This document shows positions 1 to 4,119 of a stretch of 15,302 nucleotides of DNA, piece by piece (positions within the stretch are counted from its first letter, which is position 1; every line of letters begins with the position of its first letter). The notes under the pieces were generated by a model, which made no database searches, was not told the DNA's origin, and saw nothing but the letters and a program-made list of their open reading frames with translations. The position numbers were made by a program, and so were the translations under genes. The DNA lies in assembly GCF_039414295.1 (NCBI RefSeq), contig NZ_JBCITM010000033.1:1-15302 (forward strand). Direction: 5' to 3'. Source of the stretch: Anoxynatronum sibiricum. GTDB lineage: Bacteria > Bacillota > Clostridia > Peptostreptococcales > Tindalliaceae.

Positions 1-128
1 CTGGTGACAACATCACCATGGACATCGAACTGATCAGCCCCATCGCCACCGAAGAAGGCCTGCGATTTGCCATTCGCGAAGGCGGCCGAACAGTAGGTGC
101 CGGTGTTGTCGCTCAGATCATCGAGTAG
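1..128 (+). CDS. tuf: Elongation factor Tu, C-terminal end (partial, first tuf copy)
   Basis: Only the last 42 codons are present; the first complete codon is at 3 and the stop TAG is at 126-128. The peptide contains GDNITMDIELISPIA followed by GLRFAIREGGRTVGAGVV and ends AQIIE, which is the end of EF-Tu domain 3, the beta-barrel that contacts aminoacyl-tRNA. EF-Tu delivers aminoacyl-tRNA to the ribosomal A site as a GTP complex in the cytoplasm. A second tuf copy begins at 15190 in the same direction, so this locus carries two copies flanking the rpl/rpo/str genes. Upstream sequence is outside the window, so its own promoter cannot be seen. A probable terminator lies about 100 nt after the stop. 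The identification is secure from the conserved C-terminal motif. Confidence 0.96.
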   Translation, partial: GDNITMDIELISPIATEEGLRFAIREGGRTVGAGVVAQIIE

Positions 129-153
129 AAGACAGCACATTTAGCAAGAAACG

Positions 154-212
154 CTGTTGCGGCAGGCCGGAGCGACGGTGGAAAACCGGAGTCTGACAGC
201 CTGCCGCAACAG
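154..212. repeat. Perfect 14-bp inverted repeat downstream of tuf
   Basis: The arms 154-167 (CTGTTGCGGCAGGC) and 199-212 (GCCTGCCGCAACAG) are exact reverse complements separated by a 31-nt loop. The right arm is not followed by a T-run on the + strand. On the - strand the structure is followed by CGTTTCTTG, a weak U-rich stretch. It could be an mRNA 3'-end stabiliser, a Rho-linked or weak terminator for tuf, or a copy of a dispersed palindromic element. The loop repeats CCGGAG at 167-172 and 186-191. Confidence 0.7.
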
Positions 213-230
213 AATCAAGAGATAACACCG

Positions 231-260
231 AGGGCCAGGTAGCTGCTGGTCCTTTGTTTG
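231..260 (+). terminator. Probable rho-independent terminator after tuf
   Basis: An 8-bp stem forms between AGGGCCAG (231-238) and CTGGTCCT (246-253), with one G·U pair and a 7-nt loop. It is followed immediately by TTGTTTG. The T-run is imperfect, so termination may be partial. It lies between the tuf stop and the promoter of the next operon, the expected position for ending the upstream transcript. Confidence 0.55.
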
Positions 261-296
261 CCAGACAAAAAACAACGGCCTGCTGGTGAAATACGA

Positions 297-325
297 TTGA
301 CAGGCTTGGTGAAATATGGTATATT
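297..325 (+). promoter_or_regulatory. Sigma-A promoter of the rpmG-secE-nusG-rplKA operon
   Basis: A perfect -35 box TTGACA (297-302) is separated by 17 nt from TATATT (320-325). TG at 317-318 adds an extended -10 motif (TGn). Transcription would start near 332, giving an 80-nt leader before rpmG. A 5-bp hairpin (346-350 with 358-362) lies in that leader. No other promoter-like match is visible between tuf and rpmG. Confidence 0.85.
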
Positions 326-412
326 CTACCAGTTAACGAGTTGTAAAGCCCGGTAAAGGCTTGGATAGAACAGCAAGGGGGCTTTAGGGAGCCTGACAGG
401 GAGGTGTGAAGG

Positions 413-562
413 ATGAGAGTGAAAGTAACACTGGCGTGTACCGAATGCAAAAGAAGAAATTACCATACCACCAAGAACAAGAAAAATGATCCGGACCGCA
501 TTGAGCTGAGAAAGTACTGCAAGTTTGACCGTGCGCATACACTGCACCGTGAAACCAAGTAA
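413..562 (+). CDS. rpmG: 50S ribosomal protein L33
   Basis: This 49-residue protein begins MRVKVTLACTECK and ends HTLHRETK, the full usual length for L33. L33 is a small zinc-ribbon protein of the 50S subunit near the E site. The zinc-ribbon positions are Cys9 and Cys12 (CTEC) and Cys36, but residue 39, normally Cys in the second CxxC, is Asp (KYCKFD). The protein therefore falls between the zinc-binding (C+) form and the form lacking all four Cys. The start ATG has AGGGAGGTG at 398-406 with 6-nt spacing. It is the first gene after the promoter at 297-325 and lies 37 nt before secE, the usual Bacillota arrangement. It is too short for many ORF finders. Confidence 0.95.
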   Translation: MRVKVTLACTECKRRNYHTTKNKKNDPDRIELRKYCKFDRAHTLHRETK

Positions 563-599
563 ACAGCGGCGGATAAAGAAAAAAAGGATGTGAAGCACC

Positions 600-815
600 G
601 TGGCGAACCAGACTGTAACGGCTCCGACAAAATCCCAATCAATTGGCAAGTATGTTAGAAGCTCACGGGCAGAGTTGAAAAAAGTCCACTGGCCAACCAG
701 AGAAGAACTCAAAAACCATACAGCGGTTGTTGTAGCTGTCTGCCTGATGGCAACATTGGCCCTGTGGGTGCTGGACACTGTTTTTGGCTTCGGGTTGAAC
801 ATGATTATCCGATAA
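600..815 (+). CDS. secE: Preprotein translocase subunit SecE
   Basis: This 71-residue membrane protein is of the short single-span SecE type common in Gram-positive bacteria. SecE clamps SecY in the SecYEG channel for protein export across the cytoplasmic membrane. The conserved amphipathic segment KKVHWPTREEL lies at about residues 27-37, followed by one transmembrane helix at about 41-63 (AVVVAVCLMATLALWVL core). The start is GTG at 600. An in-frame TGA at 591-593 rules out earlier starts, and the stretch 583-593 (AAAGGATGTGA) matches the Shine-Dalgarno consensus with one mismatch at 6-nt spacing. It lies between rpmG and nusG, as in most bacteria, and is presumably transcribed with them. 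Confidence 0.95.
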   Translation: MANQTVTAPTKSQSIGKYVRSSRAELKKVHWPTREELKNHTAVVVAVCLMATLALWVLDTVFGFGLNMIIR

Positions 816-835
816 CCGTCAGATTATCCAGGCTC

Positions 836-878
836 AAAGGGGGGAAAGGGACACTGTCACAGGCAGTATCCTTCAGAT
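836..878 (+). promoter_or_regulatory. Structured ribosome binding region of nusG (remote Shine-Dalgarno plus hairpin)
   Basis: The only strong Shine-Dalgarno before nusG is AAAGGGGGG at 836-844, about 35 nt from the ATG at 879, which is too far for normal initiation. Between them 847-856 can pair with 864-873: nine pairs (one G·U) and one C×A mismatch around a 7-nt loop. Folding this hairpin leaves an effective spacing of about 8 nt. The pairing is read directly from the sequence; the function is inferred from the geometry. Confidence 0.5.
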
Positions 879-1397
879 ATGTCAGAACAGGCAAAATGGT
901 ATGTGGTTCATACGTATTCCGGCCATGAAAACAAAGTGAAGGTTAACATCGAAAAAATGGTGGAAAACCGAGGCATGGAAGACGTGATCCTGGAAGTCAG
1001 GGTTCCAATGGAAGAAAAAATTGAAATTAAAAATGGAAAAAAACGCATCAAAGAATCAAAGCTGTTTCCAGGCTATGTCATTGTGAAGATGGTGATGACA
1101 GATGAGTCCTGGTATTTGGTGCGCAATACCCGTGGCGTTACCGGATTCGTGGGCCCCAGCTCCAAACCGGTCCCACTGACAGAAGATGAAGTGCGCAATA
1201 TGGGTGTGGAAATCATTCGCCACGACATCAATTTTCAGGTGGGAGACTCTGTTCGTGTCATCAGTGGTCCCTTTGAGAGTTTCATTGGCAGCATTGAAAA
1301 AATCAATATGGACAAACAGACGTTTAAGGTATTAATTTCCATGTTTGGCCGGGAGACACCGGTTGAGCTGGAATTTCATCAGGTGGAGACCCTGTAA
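879..1397 (+). CDS. nusG: Transcription termination/antitermination factor NusG
   Basis: This 172-residue protein has the normal NusG length and two domains. The NGN domain (about 1-110) binds the RNA polymerase clamp; it starts with KWYVVHTYSGHENKV and includes FPGYVIVKM. The KOW domain (about 119-172) starts FQVGDSVRVISGPF and contacts Rho or ribosomal S10 in studied bacteria. Asn83-Thr84 in VRNTRGVTGFVGP correspond to the NT motif that in Bacillus NusG reads T-rich non-template DNA to promote pausing. ATG 879 is the only usable start: the frame is open back to the secE stop but has no other ATG, GTG or TTG. There is no Shine-Dalgarno at normal distance (see the separate entry). It is cotranscribed with secE upstream and rplK downstream. 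Confidence 0.97.
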   Translation: MSEQAKWYVVHTYSGHENKVKVNIEKMVENRGMEDVILEVRVPMEEKIEIKNGKKRIKESKLFPGYVIVKMVMTDESWYLVRNTRGVTGFVGPSSKPVPLTEDEVRNMGVEIIRHDINFQVGDSVRVISGPFESFIGSIEKINMDKQTFKVLISMFGRETPVELEFHQVETL

Positions 1398-1433
1398 TCC
1401 GGCGATAAGGGGAAACCGCTCATTAGGCAATCG

Positions 1434-1454
1434 CACACTCCTGACGGACGTGTG
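1434..1454 (+). promoter_or_regulatory. Small hairpin in the nusG–rplK spacer
   Basis: CACACTCC (1434-1441) pairs with GGA (1446-1448) and GTGTG (1450-1454) around a UGAC loop, with one bulged C at 1449. This gives 8 bp just upstream of the rplK ribosome binding site. There is no T-run after it, so it is not a terminator. It may be a processing or autoregulatory element, but nothing in the sequence decides this. Confidence 0.35.
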
Positions 1455-1480
1455 ACCATCCCATAAAGGAGGTGGAATTA

Positions 1481-1906
1481 ATGGCAAAAAAAGTTGTGGG
1501 ACAAATCAAGCTGCAAATACCTGCCGGCAAAGCAACACCGGCACCGCCAGTTGGTCCGGCCCTTGGTCAGCATGGTGTCAACATCATGGGGTTCTGTAAA
1601 GAATTCAATGCCAAGACAGCAGATCAGGCAGGCTTGATCATTCCGGTGATCATTACTGTTTATCAGGATCGTTCTTTCACATTTATCACCAAAACACCGC
1701 CAGCAGCTGTTTTGATTAAAAAGGCCATCGGACTTGACAAAGCTTCCGGGGAACCCAACAAGAACAAAGTTGGCAAAATCAAAAAAGCGCAGGTGCGGGA
1801 AATTGCTGAACTGAAAATGCCTGACTTGAATGCAGCCAGTGTTGAAACTGCAATGAACATGATTGCAGGAACTGCCCGCAGCATGGGCATTGAAGTGGAA
1901 GAATAG
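1481..1906 (+). CDS. rplK: 50S ribosomal protein L11
   Basis: This 141-residue protein is at the standard L11 length. L11 forms the GTPase-associated centre at the stalk base with 23S rRNA and is the site of thiostrepton action. The N-terminal domain carries the proline-rich segment ATPAPPVGPALGQHGVNIM (about 18-36), with Pro22 and Pro23 at the thiostrepton-interacting helix. The C-terminal rRNA-binding domain includes TPPAAVLIKKAIGL followed by a flexible GEPNKNKVGKI loop. ATG 1481 is chosen because AAAGGAGGTG (1465-1474) sits 6 nt upstream; an in-frame GTG at 1472 lies inside that Shine-Dalgarno. It is followed after 50 nt by rplA, the universal L11–L1 pair. Confidence 0.97.
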   Translation: MAKKVVGQIKLQIPAGKATPAPPVGPALGQHGVNIMGFCKEFNAKTADQAGLIIPVIITVYQDRSFTFITKTPPAAVLIKKAIGLDKASGEPNKNKVGKIKKAQVREIAELKMPDLNAASVETAMNMIAGTARSMGIEVEE

Positions 1907-1913
1907 GAATTTA

Positions 1914-1942
1914 GTGGGAGGCCCTTTGGCCGATGGGACCAC
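1914..1942 (+). promoter_or_regulatory. Hairpin abutting the rplA Shine-Dalgarno, possible L1 target
   Basis: GTGG (1914-1917) pairs with CCAC (1939-1942), and GGCC (1920-1923) pairs with GGCC (1928-1931) around a CUUU loop. The internal loop is asymmetric, GA on one side and GAUGGGA on the other. The structure ends one base before the rplA Shine-Dalgarno AAGGAGG (1943-1949). L1 is known to repress its own mRNA in several prokaryotes by binding a stem with a purine-rich asymmetric loop. Assignment here is an inference from position and shape. Confidence 0.35.
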
Positions 1943-1956
1943 AAGGAGGAAAACCA

Positions 1957-2655
1957 ATGAAAAAGAAAGCCAAAAAGTATCAAGACGCTCTCAAAGCGTT
2001 TGACAGTGCAAAAATGCATGATGTCGCTGAAGCGGTGGAAGTGCTGAAGCAGCTTCCATCTGCAAAATTTGATGAAACCATTGAACTGCACATGAAGCTG
2101 GGAGTCGACTCCCGCCACGCAGATCAGCAAGTCCGGGGAGCTGTGGTATTGCCCCACGGAACAGGTAGAACAAAGAAAGTACTGGTATTTGCAAAAGGTG
2201 AAAAAGTAACCGAAGCAGAAAAAGCCGGTGCCGACTTTGTGGGTGGCGACGAGATGGTTGAAAAAATCCAGAAAGAAAACTGGTTTGAGTTCGACGTGGT
2301 GGTGGCAACTCCTGATATGATGGGTGTTGTAGGCCGTCTGGGTCGTGTGCTTGGCCCCAAGGGTCTTATGCCAAACCCGAAATCCGGAACAGTGACGTTT
2401 GAACTGGAACGGGCCGTCAATGAAATCAAAGCCGGTAAAGTGGAATACCGTCTGGATAAAACCAACATCATCCATGTACCCATCGGGAAAAAGTCTTTTG
2501 AAGCCGACAAGCTGACAGATAATCTGAGAGCGCTGTTGGATGCGGTTGTGAAAGCAAAACCTGCAGCTTCCAAAGGCCAGTACATGAGAAGTGTTACCCT
2601 GACAAGCACCATGGGACCCGGCATTCGCATCAACCCCAACAAAGTGATGTCTTAG
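1957..2655 (+). CDS. rplA: 50S ribosomal protein L1
   Basis: This 232-residue protein is typical for bacterial L1. L1 binds the mobile L1 stalk of 23S rRNA near the E site and helps release deacylated tRNA; in many bacteria it also represses its own operon. The family signature ATPDMMGVVGRLGRVLGPKG lies at 117-136, continuing into LMPNPKSGTV. Domain I is split by domain II, as usual; the C-terminus carries TSTMGPGIRINP. ATG 1957 is preferred because AAGGAGG (1943-1949) is 7 nt upstream; an in-frame ATG at 1933 lacks a ribosome binding site and lies in a hairpin. After the stop comes a 176-nt leader that controls rplJ-rplL. Confidence 0.97.
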   Translation: MKKKAKKYQDALKAFDSAKMHDVAEAVEVLKQLPSAKFDETIELHMKLGVDSRHADQQVRGAVVLPHGTGRTKKVLVFAKGEKVTEAEKAGADFVGGDEMVEKIQKENWFEFDVVVATPDMMGVVGRLGRVLGPKGLMPNPKSGTVTFELERAVNEIKAGKVEYRLDKTNIIHVPIGKKSFEADKLTDNLRALLDAVVKAKPAASKGQYMRSVTLTSTMGPGIRINPNKVMS

Positions 2656-2730
2656 ACCGGAACCAGAGGTTCACAACATTGAATACTCTGCCGTAGACCG
2701 CAGGGACAGTTGACTGTTTAAACATCCTGC

Positions 2731-2763
2731 CGAGGCTTTTTCGAAATAGAGAAAAAGGCCTCG
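2731..2763 (+). promoter_or_regulatory. Antiterminator hairpin of the rplJL leader
   Basis: The segment 2731-2742 (CGAGGCTTTTTC) pairs with 2751-2763, giving 12 bp with one bulged G at 2757 and an 8-nt loop. Its 3' arm uses 2758-2763, which also form the 5' arm of the terminator at 2758-2791, so the two hairpins cannot coexist. Its 5' arm CGAGG is part of the L10-binding core, so L10 binding should block this hairpin and favour the terminator. Confidence 0.7.
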
Positions 2764-2791
2764 TGCTGTCACCAGCAACGGGGCTTTGTTT
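2758..2791 (+). terminator. Attenuator terminator upstream of rplJ
   Basis: GCCTCGTGCTG (2758-2768) pairs with CAGC-A-ACGGGGC (2773-2784) around a UCAC loop: 11 bp including one U·G pair and one bulged A. It is followed directly by TTTGTTT (2785-2791). It lies 40 nt before the rplJ start and overlaps the competing antiterminator hairpin by six bases. Confidence 0.7.
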
Positions 2792-2831
2792 CGTAAAAGC
2801 GGAACCAGAACCAAAAGGAGGTGCATTGCGT

Positions 2832-3338
2832 ATGTCAAAAGCCATCGAGATGAAGAAGGCGATTGTTGAAGAGATTGTCGATAAGTTTTCAAAATCCACT
2901 GCAGCTATTTTGTTTGATTACCGAGGTCTGACAGTGGAAGAAGTCACAGAACTGCGAAAACAGTTTCGTGAAGCAGGTGTGGATTACAAAGTTTATAAAA
3001 ACACACTGGTGAAACGAGCGATTCAGGAAAAAGGATTGAGTGATTTCTCAGAATTGCTGGATGGGCCCAACGCCATTGCTTTCAGCTATGACGATCCGAT
3101 CATCCCTGCAAAAATCGGCAGTGAGTTCGCCAAAACCCACAAAAGCCTTGAGTTAAAAGCAGGTATTGTGGAAGGTGCGTTCTTGGATGAAGCAAAAGTG
3201 AATGAACTGGCTTCCATCCCGGCAAGAGAAGTGCTGATTGCAAAACTGCTGGGCAGCCTGAAGGCACCAGTGAGCAACTTCGCATATTTGTTGCAGGCAG
3301 TAATCGACAAAAAGTCTGCCGAAGGCGAAGCCAGCTAG
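2832..3338 (+). CDS. rplJ: 50S ribosomal protein L10
   Basis: This 168-residue protein has the normal L10 length. L10 anchors two or three L7/L12 dimers to the 50S stalk base beside L11, and represses its own mRNA. The N-terminal rRNA-binding domain contains ILFDYRGLTVEEVTELRKQF (about 25-44) and DYKVYKNTLVKRAI; the C-terminal part, LKAPVSNFAYLLQAVIDKK, leads into the helix that binds L7/L12. ATG 2832 is preferred with AAAAGGAGGTG at 2813-2823; an in-frame TTG at 2826 is too close to that site. It is preceded by the L10 leader and attenuator and followed 59 nt later by rplL, the two being coexpressed as stalk partners. Confidence 0.96.
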   Translation: MSKAIEMKKAIVEEIVDKFSKSTAAILFDYRGLTVEEVTELRKQFREAGVDYKVYKNTLVKRAIQEKGLSDFSELLDGPNAIAFSYDDPIIPAKIGSEFAKTHKSLELKAGIVEGAFLDEAKVNELASIPAREVLIAKLLGSLKAPVSNFAYLLQAVIDKKSAEGEAS

Positions 3339-3397
3339 GAAACGAGTCAACCAATCAATCAAGCCCCTTAAGGGCAATATTAATGGAGGTGTCATGA

Positions 3398-3763
3398 ATG
3401 ACGATCGAACAAATTCTTGAAACGATTGAAAATATGAAAGTTACAGAACTGAATGAACTGGTGAAAGCAGCAGAGGAGAAATTTGGTGTATCCGCAAGTG
3501 CTCCTGTAATGATGGCTGGTGGCGGAGCTGCAGCAGCTGTTGAAGAAGAAAAAACTGATTTTGATGTAATTCTGACCAGCCCCGGATCATCCAAAATTGG
3601 CGTTATCAAAGTAGTGCGCGAACTGACCGGTCTTGGACTTAAAGAAGCCAAAGAGCTGGTTGACAATGCTCCGAAGCCAGTTAAAGAAGGTGCTGAAAAA
3701 GAAGAAGCAGAAGCCATCAAGGCCAAACTTGAAGAAGCTGGCGCCAGTGTTGAACTGAAGTAG
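3398..3763 (+). CDS. rplL: 50S ribosomal protein L7/L12
   Basis: This 121-residue acidic protein is the multicopy stalk component that recruits and stimulates IF2, EF-Tu, EF-G and RF3. The N-terminal dimerisation domain (1-33, MTIEQILETIENMKVTELNE) is followed by an Ala/Gly hinge (about 36-53, with AGGGAAAAVEEE). The C-terminal factor-binding domain includes DFDVILTSPGSSKIGVIKVV and GLGLKEAKELVDNAPKPVKE. TGGAGGTG (3384-3391) is the ribosome binding site; an out-of-frame ATG at 3394 overlaps the true start as ATGAATG. A weak 4-bp hairpin (3363-3375) lies in the rplJ–rplL spacer. This is the last gene before the terminator at 3805-3850. Confidence 0.97.
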   Translation: MTIEQILETIENMKVTELNELVKAAEEKFGVSASAPVMMAGGGAAAAVEEEKTDFDVILTSPGSSKIGVIKVVRELTGLGLKEAKELVDNAPKPVKEGAEKEEAEAIKAKLEEAGASVELK

Positions 3764-3804
3764 TTCATCTTACAGAAGAAAAATGATCCATCAATAATGA
3801 CGGT

Positions 3805-3850
3805 AAAAGCGTCTTCGACAGAATAACACATTTCTGAGAAGACGCTTTTT
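3805..3850 (+). terminator. Strong intrinsic terminator after rplL
   Basis: AAAAGCGTCTTC (3805-3816) pairs perfectly with GAAGACGCTTTT (3838-3849). Inside it a second stem CAGAA/TTCTG (3819-3823 with 3832-3836) extends the structure, and the 3' arm runs into TTTTTG. The T-rich end makes this a textbook rho-independent terminator. It ends the rplJL transcript before rpoB. Confidence 0.92.
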
Positions 3851-3851
3851 G

Positions 3852-3879
3852 TTGACAACTTGTATTTCGTTGTGATAAT
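3852..3879 (+). promoter_or_regulatory. Sigma-A promoter of rpoBC
   Basis: A perfect TTGACA (3852-3857) is followed after 16 nt by GATAAT (3874-3879), with TG at 3871-3872 as an extended -10. Transcription would start near 3886. The -35 box begins two bases after the terminator T-run, so rpoBC has its own promoter instead of depending on rplJL read-through. An alternative -10, TAATAT at 3876-3881 with 18-nt spacing, is possible. Confidence 0.8.
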
Positions 3880-3886
3880 ATTATAC

Positions 3887-4119
3887 ATTGCATAAAAGTC
3901 TTTTTTTCTGCGCATCAAATCTGGCGGCAACCCATGCGTATCACCCGTCAGAGTGTTGCCGCGTCAACGTATTTCAATGTTTGAACTCCACATTGAGGTA
4001 ACCCCTGTATTCATGAAAATTCCGTTCAAAGCATTTTGGTCCTGGCGACCGAATGAACCCATGCGGGATTTTTCATTTCACGATAGAATTTACTATGATC
4101 ACAAGGAGTGAAGCCCGGC
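3887..4119 (+). promoter_or_regulatory. Structured 5' leader of rpoB
   Basis: This untranslated stretch of about 230 nt has three predicted hairpins. Hairpin 1 pairs 3924-3931 (GCGGCAAC) with 3955-3962 (GTTGCCGC). Hairpin 2 pairs 3970-3980 with 3990-4000 (11 bp, two G·U). Hairpin 3 pairs 4035-4041 with 4047-4053 (7 bp, one G·U). The loop of hairpin 2 (TTGAAC, 3981-3986) is complementary to GTTCAA at 4024-4029, which could make a pseudoknot. No convincing terminator is seen. I do not recognise a known riboswitch or ribosomal-protein leader. A 44-codon reading frame (3977-4111) crosses the region, but its coding status is doubtful. Confidence 0.45.

Larger units (their letters stand above)
2659..2791 (+). 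promoter_or_regulatory. Ribosomal protein L10 leader (rplJL autoregulatory RNA)
   Basis: The rplA–rplJ spacer contains the conserved L10-leader core CTGCCGTAGACCGCAGGG (2688-2705) and CATCCTGCCGAGG (2723-2735). GCAGG (2700-2704) pairs with CCTGC (2726-2730), next to the kink-turn-like CGAGG. L10 in complex with L7/L12 binds this RNA and lowers rplJL expression in many bacteria. Immediately downstream are two mutually exclusive hairpins (separate entries), so control here is probably by transcription attenuation. The spacer also carries a direct repeat of CGGAACCAGA at 2658-2667 and 2800-2809. Recognition rests on the conserved core and its position before rplJ. Confidence 0.85.

Noticed and set aside
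588..593. ATG-TGA start-stop pair in frame before the secE GTG
   Set aside because: The bases are part of AAAGGATGTGA, a one-mismatch Shine-Dalgarno for the GTG at 600, so the mini-frame is most simply a coincidence.
129..599. tRNA-Trp gene near secE, as found at this place in some bacteria
   Set aside because: No cloverleaf, T-loop GTTCRANNC or CCA-anticodon arrangement could be found in the tuf–rpmG or rpmG–secE spacers.
326..802. 158-codon minus-strand frame covering rpmG and secE
   Set aside because: It overlaps both real genes and the rpmG promoter region completely; the hydrophobic stretches come from the antisense of secE and spacer sequence.
1663..2475. 270-codon open frame on the minus strand across rplK and rplA
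   Set aside because: It lies antisense to two certain ribosomal protein genes, has a His/Phe/Cys-rich composition typical of shadow frames, and has no family resemblance.
4058..4073. CCC-ATGC-GGG hairpin followed by ATTTTTC in the rpoB leader as a terminator
   Set aside because: The stem is only three base pairs before a mismatch, too weak for an intrinsic terminator.
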